Origin: Hyaloraphidium curvatum
Taxonomy: Eukaryota > Monoblepharomycota > Hyaloraphidiomycetes > Hyaloraphidiales > Hyaloraphidiaceae
Reading direction: 5' to 3'
Length of the DNA stretch: 64,000 nucleotides
Assembly (NCBI GenBank): GCA_025558095.1
Contig: JAIVFI010000008.1
Span: forward strand, 1 to 64,000
Shown: one piece after another, positions 19,939-30,253 of the stretch
Numbering within the stretch: position 1 is the first letter of the stretch
Layout of the letters: every line of letters begins with the position of its first letter
Translations under genes and position numbers: made by a program
The notes under the pieces: generated by a model
The model's database searches: none
What the model was told of the DNA's origin: nothing
Seen by the model: only the letters and a program-made list of their open reading frames with translations

Positions 19939-21277
19939 ATGTCTTCAGCGCTGCAGCTCGCCACGCGCTACGCCGTTCCCGCCATTGCCGCGCTCGCGGG
20001 GCTGTACGCCGTGCGCCGCGCCCTGCGCCGTTCGCCGGCCCCCCCCGCGGGAGCGGTGGTCGTCGTGACCGGCTGCGATTCCGGGATCGCGCTCGCGTGC
20101 GCGAAGCAGCTGGCCAACGAGATCGGCAAGGATGGCAAGCCCGCTTACAGGGTGCTCGCCGGGTGCCTGACCGCCAAGGGCCGCGCGGACCTGGACGCGC
20201 TGGGCCTGCCGAACCTGGTCACCTTCGACCTGGACGTCACCAAGGACGAGAGCGTCAAGGCGATGGTCGATTTTGTCGACAAGGAGTGCGGCGACAAGGG
20301 GTTGTTCGGGCTGTACAACGTCGCGGGGGTGCTGGGGGGCAGCGTCGTCGACCTGACCCCGCTGGCCGAGTTCCGCCGCGTGATGGAGGTCAACTTCTTC
20401 GGCGGTGGGTTCCTTCCTTGCCGGCGCCATGTCGTGAACCCGATCTGACCTTCGGTGCCCCCCCATTCCCGCCACCAGTGGTCCGCTGCATCCAGGGCCT
20501 CTACCCGCTCCTCCACAAGAACGCCCACCTCGCCCGCCTCGCCACGCTCCGCGGGAACCCCACCCTCGGCCCGGCTATCATCACCGTGTCCTCCGGCGCC
20601 GCGGAGCTCCCCTGGCCCGGCTCGTCGCCCTGTGCGTCCCCCGCCGCCGTCCCGGGCCCCCTCGTTCTGATCTGTGATCCCCCCGTCCAGACCCGTGCTC
20701 CAAGCACGCCGTCAAGGCCCTCCTCAACTCGCTGCGCGCCGAGACCGCGCACCTCGGCTTCCGCATCGTCGAGATCAGGCCGTTCGTGGTCAAGACCAAC
20801 ATCGGCCCGACGGCGGACGAGGCCGGGTACAGGAAGATCGTCGATTCGTTCACGGGCGCGTTCGGCGTGCCGGCACCGGACGGGGAGAAGAGCGATCCGT
20901 TCGGGAGGGAGAACCCGCTGAACCGCTACAGGGGGGGCGCCGAGGCGCAGGCCGACCTCATCATGAAGGCCATGAAGGGCGCCAGGCCCGAGACCTACAT
21001 GACCCCCGAGTTCGTCGCGGCCAAGATGCACGCGGAGCTCGTGTCGGAGAACCCGCGGACGGCGGTCGTCGTGGCGCACAGGTTCGGCGAGTGGATGGTG
21101 TACTTCTGGGTGCGGTTCCTGCCGGACAGCTTCGGGAGGATGATGGCGGCGGGGTTCGCCAAGGGAAGGGCACCTTTGCTCAGGGACCTGGTGGCGGAGG
21201 GGGTGGGGTTGGAGGGGGGAGAGGTGCAGATGGTGGATGTGGGAGAGGTCAAGGCGAAGGAGCTGGTGGCGGCGTGA
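19939..21277 (+). CDS. Membrane-anchored SDR, copy A
   Basis: 401 aa from exons 19939-20404, 20479-20631 and 20691-21277 (introns of 74 and 59 bases). N-terminal hydrophobic anchor at about residues 10-28, then VVVVTGCDSGIALACAKQL. The family usually has G-[FI]-G here, so the last Gly of the cofactor loop is replaced by Ala. The active site is assembled across the second junction: ITVSSGAAELPWPGSSP joins YPCSKHAVKALLNSLRAE, giving Tyr207 and Lys211. The layout matches the retinol/steroid-type membrane SDRs (RDH/HSD-like), which act on hydrophobic alcohols or ketones at the ER or lipid-droplet membrane. The long C-terminal part (PFGRENPLNRYRGG, ETYMTPEFVAAKMH) is shared with the paralogue at 36.1-37.5 kb, whose exon junctions confirm this model. 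Confidence 0.88.
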
Positions 21278-21444
21278 ACGTGGACGGGTCGATTGGGGAA
21301 CTACCCCGCGGAGCGTGCCTAGAGAGCGTAGATGTGCTGCGATTGGCCACAAGTACATTACGTGAGCGAGCACATTTCAGACGTCGGAGGCAGTTTCAAA
21401 GTGCAGTAGCATTCCCGTGAGGGCACCTCCTGGGGAAATCCAAA

Positions 21445-21897
21445 TCACTCCTCCTCGACCGCGGTCTCCTCTCCGGAAGAGGAGGACACCGACGCCTTCG
21501 AGTCCAAGCTCCTCGAGGCGAAGCTCCGCAACGTAGCGTCCCCCTTGCTCCCCGGCTCCCCGCCCGGGCCATCCCACTCATCCTCCCCGTCCGACCCGTC
21601 GTGGCCGCCCATTCCGTCGGCATACGCGTCATGGCATTTCAAGCACGCCCCGGTGCCCCCACCTCCGGGTCCGTGCGGGCACGGCGGGCACCGCGGGCTG
21701 CGGGCGAGCACCGCCGGCGGCAGGCAGACGGCGAACAGCGTTGCTCGCACGTCAACGCCGTTGCGCACGGCGGGAGCGAGGCTCTGCGCGGCGAGGAGGT
21801 GGAAGTCCGCGGGGAGCGACGGGCGCTTCGGCGGGGCGCGGGTCGGGGCGGGCGCGGGGCGGTCCGCGGAGTGGGCGGCGGAGTGGCGGCGCGCCAT
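21445..21897 (-). CDS. Hypothetical small protein with Cys pairs and acidic Ser-rich tail
   Basis: Possible single-exon protein of 150 aa from ATG 21897. It has a basic Pro/Arg N terminus, an amphipathic or hydrophobic middle (ADFHLLAAQSLAPAVRNGV and LFAVCLPPAVL), a CPPC..GACLKCH segment that could bind zinc, and an acidic Ser-rich end (SSSSGEETAVEEE). I do not recognise the family. The coding call rests on the domain-like order basic-helical-Cys-acidic and on the lack of a better frame. A vaguely similar arrangement with GAC-x2-C occurs in the hypothetical protein at 27465-28046. Confidence 0.4.
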   Translation of the reverse strand: MARRHSAAHSADRPAPAPTRAPPKRPSLPADFHLLAAQSLAPAVRNGVDVRATLFAVCLPPAVLARSPRCPPCPHGPGGGGTGACLKCHDAYADGMGGHDGSDGEDEWDGPGGEPGSKGDATLRSFASRSLDSKASVSSSSGEETAVEEE

Positions 21898-22643
21898 TTC
21901 AGCAGGGTTTTGCGGGGTTGCTGCGGTTCTCAGGGTGGTTTTGGGTTCAAACACAGCTGGTGTGTGGCGGGTTCCGGGGTTGGGACGCGGTGCATGCCCG
22001 CCTTGCCGATCTGCCGCCGTCCAGACCGCCGGACCCTGGGCACCCAGTCGCCCCCCCCGCGACACCGGCCGGATACCGGCAAAGAAGCGCGCCGCTCAAT
22101 TCGATAAGCTTACCGAACTGACTACCGGCTCCCGGCAGCAAGAAATGCGCTCCCCGTGCGCCGGGACACTCCCCGCCCTCCCATGCCACGGAGACGGGAC
22201 GGCCGGCGCCAGGACCCCAGCCTGCGCACGGAGATCTGGGTCCCTGGTCCCGCAGATCGCCGGGACAGTCTCCGCCCGCATGACGGCCGCGATCCTAGGC
22301 CGGTGAAAGGCCGCATCACCGCAGAATGGGACCTGGACCGGCCTTTCGCCACACAGGGCCGGCGGTGGCGCGCCCGGCGTCACCGCGGCCTTTCCCCTTC
22401 CCCGCCTCCTGACTGCTTTCACCCCCGATCGCCCGTTCCCGCGGATATCACGAGGCCGTCTGACCGAGCCGGTAATGCAGAAGTGCCCAGCTGTGGATCG
22501 GAGCCTCGCGGGCGATTCGAGGAGTGAATGGTCGTACGTACGGTGTTCCAGGCACAGATACATCAACGTCCCTCCTATCGAGAAGCCAGGAGCGGGAAGC
22601 ACGATATCCGCATCGCCGCCGCTTCCTTCCCCTACCGAGGGTA
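21898..22643. other. Gene-free interval between two minus-strand genes
   Basis: About 750 bases downstream of the transcription-factor-like gene. Open frames on the plus strand here are antisense or Arg/Pro-rich shadows. No feature was identified. Confidence 0.4.
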
Positions 22644-24515
22644 TCACCGCGCCCCCAGCACCTGCACGAGCCCCTCCCCCGCCAACACCGGCGCCTCCCC
22701 TCCCCTCGGCACCGCCCCGGTCTCCACCGCCGCCTTCACGGCGCCGTACACACCCACCGCGTGCTCCGGCGCCTTTTCCACCAGCCCGTGCAGCGCGCTC
22801 AGGCACAGCCCGAGGTGGTGCGTCGCGGCGTCCCACGCCCCGGGGGGGAGCGGGTCGCCGGCGGCGGCGAGCGTGCGGAGGCGCCGGAAGAGGGAGGCGA
22901 GGAGGAGGGAGATGGCGAGGAGGGGAGGGAGGAAGCGGCGGGTGGGGATGCGGGTGGGGGGGTGCAGGGAGGCGAGCTGCGAGAGGAGGCGGGCAGAGAG
23001 GAGGAGGTCCGGCAGCAGGGGGGGCAGGCCGCGGCCCCACCGCGTCGAAGGATCGGGGAGGTCCAGATCGTTCGGTGCCGGGCCGGCCGCGTCGGGGAAC
23101 GAAGGGTCGGGGGCGAGGAGGAGCAGGCCGATGGGGGAGCGGATCTCGAGGCGGATGGTCTGCAGCTTGATGCCGCAATAGACGCCCGTCACGGCGGATT
23201 CGCGGGTGCCGAAGATGGGGACGATGGCGCGGATCACGGCAGGGAGATCTGCGCGCTCCCACGCGTCCTGGATGTCGGGAGGGAGCTGTGCGTGCAGGTC
23301 CGAGATGGCGAGCTCGACCTTGTCCCGCAGGGCCAGCAGGTCTGCGGCGGTATCGACAGGCGGGTGGAGGTTTTCCGAACTGCCGCTGCTATGCGGCGAG
23401 CCGTCGTCCACCGCAAACTGGGACCGACCCAGGTCCGCCGGCGTCAGCCCTGCCCGGCGCAGGCCGGCGAGCAGTTCGTCCGCCTGCAGCCTAAGCCAGA
23501 AGGTCGCCAGCGGCGTCGCGCTCCGCGTCCGGATCCGTCCCTCCTTGTACAGCGCCAGCGATGCCGCCCTCTCTGGCGAACCGTGCGGCATGTCGGCCCA
23601 CGCGACCAGCGGGCTGATCCGCAGGCACGGGTGGTCCCAGAACCGCGGGTCGAACGGGTCGGCGAAGGTGGCCTTCCACTGCGGGTGGGACGGCTGGGCG
23701 AGGAGGTGCAGCACCAGGCCGGAAAGGATGTCCGCAGGCAACGGGTCGTGCACCTCCCGCCGCACGCTGCGGTAGGCGCAGGCGTGGGCGAGGAGGAACC
23801 ACAGGGCGCAGTCGAGCTCCAGCCTGGAGACGACGGCGTCCCTCAGCACGGCAACCTGCTGCGGCACAAGCTGCACCGTCCTGGCGTGCTCCATTGTGGG
23901 AACGTCCAGCGCCGCCAGCAGCACCCCGTCCCAGGGGCCGAGGAACGCCGACAGCGGACCATCCCCGAGGTACGATCGCCGCACCACGTTCCACGCGGCG
24001 CCCTGAAGCTCCCTGTCCGTCTTCTCCATCGCCCTGGACTCACACCAGTACATCAGCAGGCACAGGGCCTGCAGCAGCCTGAGCACCCGCTTCGGATCGC
24101 CGGGAGGGGTCGACGCCAGCGCTGCCTGGAGCTCCGCCCTGGACCGGGCAAACAGGCCGATTTCGACGACATCCCTCGTTGCCGCGTCCACTCCTGGGAT
24201 TTCCGCGGCCTCGGGGAGGCGCAGGGCGACGAGCCCGACGGCGGAGAGCAGCAGCGGCGGCGGCGGGTTTCTGCGCCACGCGCCCAGGTGCAGCAGCGGG
24301 TAGCTCGGGTCGGCCCCGGCAAAGTAGGCGTCTATGAGGGCCGACAGCGCGGCGGCCGGCGGCAGCGGCGGCAGCGCCTGCTCCGGGGCGGACGCCGCGG
24401 CGGGCGGGAGAACCGCGGGGACGCCGCCCCCAAACACGCCCACGGCCGGCTGCGGGCGGCCCACCGGCCCCTCGGCGGCGTCCAGGGAACCCCGGCGGCG
24501 CGGCGGGCCGCTCAT
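22644..24515 (-). CDS. Fungal transcription-factor middle-homology-region protein (no zinc cluster seen)
   Basis: Single exon, 623 aa from ATG 24515. From about residue 45 it begins a helical domain typical of the fungal transcription-factor middle homology region: LIDAYFAGADPSYPLLHLGAW, then alternating amphipathic helices with LLQALCLLMYW, and further helices to the C terminus. This domain normally follows a Zn2-Cys6 DNA-binding cluster. Here the N-terminal 44 residues are Pro/Gly/Ala-rich with no Cys ladder, and the upstream frame to 25109 also lacks CxxC...CxxC. Either a zinc-cluster exon lies further upstream and was not found, or the protein is a regulator without its own DNA-binding domain. 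The call is by helix pattern and motif resemblance, so it is moderate only. Confidence 0.6.
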   Translation of the reverse strand: MSGPPRRRGSLDAAEGPVGRPQPAVGVFGGGVPAVLPPAAASAPEQALPPLPPAAALSALIDAYFAGADPSYPLLHLGAWRRNPPPPLLLSAVGLVALRLPEAAEIPGVDAATRDVVEIGLFARSRAELQAALASTPPGDPKRVLRLLQALCLLMYWCESRAMEKTDRELQGAAWNVVRRSYLGDGPLSAFLGPWDGVLLAALDVPTMEHARTVQLVPQQVAVLRDAVVSRLELDCALWFLLAHACAYRSVRREVHDPLPADILSGLVLHLLAQPSHPQWKATFADPFDPRFWDHPCLRISPLVAWADMPHGSPERAASLALYKEGRIRTRSATPLATFWLRLQADELLAGLRRAGLTPADLGRSQFAVDDGSPHSSGSSENLHPPVDTAADLLALRDKVELAISDLHAQLPPDIQDAWERADLPAVIRAIVPIFGTRESAVTGVYCGIKLQTIRLEIRSPIGLLLLAPDPSFPDAAGPAPNDLDLPDPSTRWGRGLPPLLPDLLLSARLLSQLASLHPPTRIPTRRFLPPLLAISLLLASLFRRLRTLAAAGDPLPPGAWDAATHHLGLCLSALHGLVEKAPEHAVGVYGAVKAAVETGAVPRGGEAPVLAGEGLVQVLGAR

Positions 24516-27464
24516 GGCGCCGCTCCGGCGGGGGTTTTCGAGGGTTTCTGGCGATCGGGGATGCGGTAGCGGTTGCGCAGGGTCCGGGGCCGAACCGACT
24601 TGCCGCGGCCAACTGGGAGCGCCGGGAGCGCCGGCCGGCGCGTCGAAAACTATCGGGTAAGCTCCAGGTGATGCGAAGCAAGATGTTCCGCGCCAAGATC
24701 GTGCTCCCTGGTGCCTGCGGTGTCCGTTGACTCTGTTGCCCGTCGCTGCTGGTGTCGCACATCGGTGGCCGAAGCACCACAAACGCAATATTCCTTGCTG
24801 CGGAGAGAGTATTTGAGCACGGATCACGTCTTCCTCGTGGGCTACGGCGCAGGCTGGCACCTCTCTTCTCCGTTCAGGGACCTCCCAAGCTCGTTCGGCC
24901 AATTCCCGCCGTGGGCTTTCTGCTCGCCTGGCCGAGGATATTGGAAGGGCGGGGCGACTCTTGATGGACCAGTGCAAACCGCATGTTTTCATGGAACACT
25001 TTGGGACTCTGTTGTGCTGGGGGAGTGGGAGCAAGGCTCGCTCGTTTGCTGCAACCGACAGCTCACCACTCACGCCATTCCGTGCCGCACGATGTAACTG
25101 GCCTGCCACCCCCCCGACCAGTCCGGCTGCTCCACAAAGACCTCGACAACGCGATCAACGGCGCAGGATTTGGGGCGCGGCGGCGCTCCGGTTGCGGCGG
25201 CGCCGACAGGTGCCGCTTCATCCTGGCGTCCGCCGCACCCAGCCGGGACCGTCATCGCGGCACCCGACGCGTCCGCTTGAGGCACAGGCAGGCGTTCCTA
25301 TTTTTGATGCTGTCTGAGCATCGGGGACCCAAGTGCCTTGAGACTCTCCCGTGCTTCGTCGGTGCGGGCGCGGACGCAACGCTCTCCGCCGCGGCAGCCT
25401 CCTGGTGGTGCCGCCGTTGCGGAAGGACGCGCGTGCGCGCCGAAGCCAGGTCTGCCGAGCAAAGCACCGGCACCTTACGTCCGTCATTCTGCATCGCCGG
25501 CGTCGCCTTCGGGGAGATGCCGGCAAGTGGGAAAATGGCGACATCGGGAGCATCGGGCGGCTGCAGCATCGCAATCGTGGACGGGACCACAACGCGCTCC
25601 ACTCGGACGGCTTTACCATCTGCAGGGCGGCGCGAGCCATCGATCAGGAATGTTCACGGATCGCATTGGACTTGGCCGCGGCGATCACGCACCATCGCTG
25701 GTGAAACCACCACCTCGGGTCGGCGACCTCGCGACGCCTTGTGCAAGGGCCGACCCGCCGGCAGTGTGCACCGCCGGCAAGTTCGCCCGTCCAGAGGTCA
25801 TGATGAAGGGCAGAATGACTCAACAATAGGCTTCCGGAGCCGCAGAGGGACGGACGCCCGACGCCCACTTCGCTCGAACAGCCGGCTGTTGTGCGTGCCT
25901 TTGGCCTGCGTTTTGAGCTATTAGCGCGGCGTCGGGAGCCGGAGCGGCCATGCGACACACGAGATGGTCGTGGCCTACCGGATGCAGGGCATCCGTCACT
26001 CGGCCCGACCGTAAACCTCGAGCCTTTGCAATGTGCAGGCTGCTACTTTGCATCTGGACGTGGCGAAATCGGACGCGCAAACGCGGGCCTAGACAGTGGC
26101 CTGGACGCTTTATGGGCTGGCTTGCGTGGCACATGTGGCACCACCATGTCGGACGGGCTGGATAATGGGCAGCATCGGCGGCGCCGCGGGTGCCTCCGCC
26201 GGTCTCCGCCGCCTCCGCCCGTCCGCATCGGCGTTCAGGTGCCGGAGGCACCCGATGCCCTACGCCTCAGGGATCGCCCGGCGCGCGCAGGCGGCCGACA
26301 ACCGGAGAGAGACGTTCAGCGTCGGGGGAGTGCAGACACTCGCAACACCTCTTGGACCTCGTACTCGACGGAACGGGCGTGCTCGATGACCAGCATGCGA
26401 GCATCAGCGCCTCCGGACGCCGGAACTTGCCGTCCTGGTGGTCGGGGACGCAAAGCACTCGGCATCCCCACGACAGCACGGCTCGATGCTGGGGCGGCCT
26501 GCACTCGGTGGCTCTGACCATGGAGCCGCCGATGCGCAACGCAGCCTGAACCCCGGCATCGGATCCCTGTCGGAAACGCGGACGTCGGCCCGCGGAGCGG
26601 ACCGCGGGGATCCGGTCGGCGTTGCGGAGCCCCATCGGGGCTATGCCGCTGCACCACACCCGCCCAGACGCCGCTTGCTTGTGCCCCTGACGCGGAACCG
26701 GTGGGCAACCGCGCTGGACCGGTCCCCCGCTTGCTTCCGGGGGCCCGCCTGGCGCCACACGGGCTAATGGTCGGGACGGGCATCGGTGCCCCGGGAGAGG
26801 CGGAATCGGCCGCGGGGAGGTCCCAGGGGACTGGAACTTTCAGACGGCCGCGCGCACGACGACCACGGCAACCGACTGCACGGGGTTTACTGGGCTTCGG
26901 AAAGATCTTCTAGAGACATCCGGTGGCGGTCCGATCGGCCCGCGGCGCTGATCTGCGCACGGAAGGGGCGGCGGAGGCCGACGGGTCCGGGGCGGCGGCC
27001 GGGGCGCAGCCGGCGGCCGCCGTTGCGCTCCCGGCAGCGCACCGACCAGCCGAGAAAGGGGCGGGTAGCGGTCCCTGAATCCTCTGGAGCGTGAATCCTC
27101 TGGAGCGCCGCGCACTGCCATTCGGACCGGGACCATGCAGGGGGAGCGCGGGAGCGAGGTCCCCGCCGGGTCAAGGGACGGATTCTGGGACGTGGGCCGT
27201 GCGGCCGCGGGACGCCCCGTCCCTCCCCCGGGGCACCGTCCGCCGCCCCCGCGGTGCGGTCGGACTCGATCCGTATTGATCCCGAGAGGCTGCCCTCGCA
27301 GTGGGACTGCGACGGCCGGGGTGCTGGGGCCGGCGGTCCGCTTTCACCGGACCGCGTTGGTCGGGGACGCGGCTGGCCGACGGGCCTGGAACCTGACCGC
27401 GCCTGACATCACCTCGCACCGAACGCCCGACACCCTACGCCCTCCGGACCCCGACAACAGCACC
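24516..27464. other. 2.9-kb interval without a supportable gene
   Basis: This is the largest gap in an otherwise dense window. Open frames of 100-300 codons exist on both strands, but all are Arg/Pro/Ser/Cys-rich, overlap each other and have no domain-like pattern. A short stretch at about 26340-26420 on the plus strand (DLVLDGTGVLDD) faintly recalls beta-helix enzymes, but nothing flanking supports it. No terminal inverted repeats, poly-A tail or reverse-transcriptase motif was noticed. Confidence 0.4.
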
Positions 27465-28046
27465 ATGGGCCGCCACGCGGCGCCCTCGCCCCCGCGCACG
27501 CCGTCGGCCGAGCTCGCGGCCTTCCAGGCGCAGCTCATGGCCGTCTACGCGCACCGCCTCGACGCACGCTCCGCCTCGCCGGCGCCCGAACCCCCGCGGC
27601 CCGACGCCGGGCTGCTCCCCGCGCTCGCGCCCGCAGCCTCGGGTTCGTACTCGTCCTCCTGCTCCGCCGCCTCGGCCGCCTGCGTGCACGCGGCCGCGGG
27701 GGAGGGCGCGTGCTTCGCGTGCCTCGTCGGCCACCGCACGAGGGACCCCGGCCCGGTGGCCGAAGAAGATGCGCCTTCGGACATCGGCTCCGACGCCTCG
27801 TCGGGGCCCACCCCCCGCCCCGGTTCGCCGCCCTTCCGACGTGCGGCGTCCGAGACCTTCCCTCCGCTGCCTTCGGCGCCGTTGGCCCGGCTGCCACCCG
27901 CGGCCGGCGGCAGCCTGCCGCTCCCTCTCCCTCGGCACGGCTCGCAGCAGGCCTCGCTGCCGGATCTCCGCGCCTTCTGGCCTCGCGGGGCCTCGGACTC
28001 GTCGCTGCACGAGGGCAAGGGGGTCAAGGCCGTGTCCAAGCGGTGA
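27465..28046 (+). CDS. Hypothetical low-complexity protein
   Basis: Possible single-exon protein of 193 aa from ATG 27465. The N-terminal third contains one likely helix (SAELAAFQAQLMAVYAHRLD). A Cys-containing patch follows (about SAACVHAAAGEGACFACLVGH). The remainder is Ser/Pro-rich and probably disordered, ending with a basic VKAVSKR. No family recognised. Coding status is uncertain, because GC-rich DNA produces long frames by chance. In favour are a Met start, a helix-Cys-disorder order and high GC at third codon positions. Confidence 0.42.
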   Translation: MGRHAAPSPPRTPSAELAAFQAQLMAVYAHRLDARSASPAPEPPRPDAGLLPALAPAASGSYSSSCSAASAACVHAAAGEGACFACLVGHRTRDPGPVAEEDAPSDIGSDASSGPTPRPGSPPFRRAASETFPPLPSAPLARLPPAAGGSLPLPLPRHGSQQASLPDLRAFWPRGASDSSLHEGKGVKAVSKR

Positions 28047-28582
28047 CCGCCCCGCCTCTGCACTCTTTAGAAACCACAGGACACGGTAGCCTCCCGAGAG
28101 GAAGGAGGATTTGCAGCACGGGAGGGAGTGGCGGTGTAGATACGCCTGAAGTTGCGGCCGGCATGGGACGGCCGCGAGACATGGATGACGTGAGCGTGGA
28201 ATGTACACCGTTTCGGGGTCAATCGGAACGTAGAGAAGCCCGTCGTTTCTTTCTGATGTCCCACCTGTCTCGAGCCGTCGGACAATCTGGTCGGACTCGA
28301 GTGGACGAGGACGGCCCGGTTTCGCTTCGCAGGCCCTTAGAGGTCCCATTCCAACGCAAGCTGTGGACGGCGTGAAGCTAATTCAACAAAAAGCGTTTCA
28401 CCTTAGAGCCACGCCTTGCTTTCTCGGCGAGATGTTTGTTTGGCCAGCAGCGCCGCCCCGGCCGGCCGTCCGGCCGTCCCTCGAAGCCTCGAAACAGCGG
28501 CGAAACCAGAGAACCGCCGACTACTCTCGGAAAACGCGGCGTTTTCGACGTCAAATCACGCCCTGAACGCGTACAAACGCGG
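28047..28582. other. Gene-free interval before divergent SDR
   Basis: About 540 bases, less GC-rich than the flanking genes. It presumably contains the promoter of the downstream SDR-like gene; no other feature was found. Confidence 0.4.
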
Positions 28583-29442
28583 ATGCCCGCACCCGCGGCC
28601 GACGCGCCCTTCCCCGCCCCGCTCCGCGGCGCGCGCGTTCTCGTCCTCGGCGGCACCTCGGGCATCGGCTTCGCGGTCGCCAGCGGCTGCCTCTCCGCCG
28701 GCGCGCTGGTTCACATCGCCTCGTCGCGCCCGGAAAAGGTCGCCGCCGCCGTCGGCCGCCTGCTCGTGGTGTACCCCGCGGCGCCCGTAAGCGGCAGCGC
28801 GTGCGACCTCTCGGACCTCGAAACGCACGACGCCCAGCTCGCCGCGGTGCTCGATGCCGCGGTGGCAGCCACGGGCGGCCCGCTGGACCACGCCGTGTTC
28901 ACCTCGGGCGACGCGCTGAAGCACGTCCCGCTGGCGGACCTCACCCCTGCCGACGCGATCGCCAGGGGCACCGTGCGGTTCTTCGGGGCCATTTCGCTGG
29001 CCAAGGCCGTGTCCAAAGGCCTGGGCACGACCTTCACGAAGTCGCCGGCGTCGTCGATCGTCCTCACGGGCGGGACCAACTCGTCCAAGCCGAGCAAGGG
29101 GTGGTTCCTCGCCGCCGCGTTCGGCGCCGGGACAGAGGGGCTGGTACGCGGGCTTGCGGTGGATCTGGCGCCCGTCCGCGTCAACATGGTCGAGGTCGGC
29201 GCCGTGCCGACGGAACTGTGGGTCACCATTCGCCCTCCGCCCCACGTCGCCCGCTGACCGTCCGCCCGTTTGACAGGTGGGGAGACCTCCCCCCGCAGAC
29301 CGCCGACGCCATGCGGAAGCAAATGCTCGTGGGCGAGCTGGGCACCCCGGAGTCCGTCGCCGAGGCGTTCCTCTACGCCATGAAGGACCGGTTCGCCACA
29401 GGGGCGGTGGTGCGGACGGACGGGGGGAGGCTGTTGGTGTGA
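28583..29442 (+). CDS. Divergent SDR-fold protein lacking the catalytic Tyr-x3-Lys
   Basis: 266 aa from exons 28583-29217 and 29277-29442 (59-base intron GTGGGT...GACAG with a CTGACC branch). The junction gives VPTELWGDLPPQ, a continuous family-like sequence. The Rossmann start is VLVLGGTSGIGFAVASGCL. At the active-site strand it reads SSIVLTGGTNSSKPSKGWFLAAAFGAGTEGL, where an ordinary SDR would have Ser...Tyr-x3-Lys; no Tyr is present in the window before the next helix. DLAPVRVNMVEVGAVPTELW and the final GAVVRTDGGRLLV match SDR C termini. It may be a non-catalytic cofactor-binding protein or use a different catalytic set. Probably cytosolic. The ATG at 28583 sits just before the Pro/Ala leader. 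Confidence 0.8.
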
Positions 29443-29530
29443 TCCCCGGAGAAACAAAAGCAATCAGCAGATGGCGGTACAGCGGTACAACGGAATAGAT
29501 ACCACCAACACCAGTACGCGTTCCAATAGC

Positions 29531-30110
29531 TTACAATGCGTCGAGGATCCCCTTCAGCTCGTCGGCGACCTCCCCGAACCCCGGCCTCGCCGCCGCATCC
29601 ATCGTCCAGCACCTCCGCATCAGCTCCCACGTCGCATCCGGTGTCCCTCGCGGCCTCTCGGGCCTGAACGAAGGATCGTCCCGGAGTCGCGCGCCGAAAG
29701 CCTCCATGTCGACGCGGTGCCCCGGGATCATCATCTCCTCGTCCATCAGCTCGTCGCTGAGCGGGATGTCGCCCTCGGAGAGGAGCTCCCACATGGTCAT
29801 GGCGAAGGCGTAGACGTCCGTCGCGGTGCCGGGCTTGGGTCGAGGTCTTGCAAATGCTGCGGAGTGGAGGCGCGGTCAGCGACACATGAGAGCCGCCCAG
29901 CACCACGAAAGGGCCCACTCTCGGGAGCCACAAACACCGGCGTCCCTCCCGACTGCTTCGTGGAGTGCAGCAACGCCGTCTCCCGTATCTTGGACATCCC
30001 GAAATCCGAGATCTTGGCCACCCCGTTCTTGTCCACCAGCACATTGTCCCCCTTAAGGTCGAGGTGCAGAATCGGCGTCGGCCGAGTTGCCGTGGGACTG
30101 ACTGACGGCG
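29531..30110 (-). pseudogene. Protein-kinase C-lobe fragment (N-lobe missing)
   Basis: Minus-strand exons of about 30110-29919 and 29856-29531, joined across a 62-base intron (GTGGGC...CGCAG), encode a kinase C-lobe. Visible are the catalytic loop ILHLDLKGDNVLVD, DFGMSK, an activation segment ending in APE, TATDVYAFAMTMWELL, and the final RCWTMDAAARPGFGEVADEL, as in TKL-type kinases. The glycine loop, the VAIK lysine and the alphaC glutamate should lie upstream. Between the catalytic loop and the stop codon of the upstream MYND gene (30254) there is room for only about 60 codons, and none shows these motifs. The fragment is therefore probably a truncated gene or remnant, although every C-lobe motif that remains is intact. 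The 5' end given is approximate. Confidence 0.7.
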
Positions 30111-30253
30111 AGGAAAGGGACGTGTCATCCCCAGTCAAGGGACACATCCTTTTGGAAAAAGAGGCTCTGCGTTCTATACACTTGATGCATCTCGCATGTC
30201 CGCGACCCGTAAAGCCTAAGGCGTTCATCGAACCACGACCGCCTCTCCCACGT

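Noticed and set aside
22524-24569. 681-codon plus-strand frame opposite the transcription-factor-like gene
   Set aside because: Composition dominated by R, Q, G and E without domain patterns. The minus frame has a coherent helical domain.
26190-26549. Possible beta-helix or glycosidase relic (DLVLDGTGVLDD)
   Set aside because: One short suggestive phrase; neither flank nor any splice option extends it into repeated rungs.
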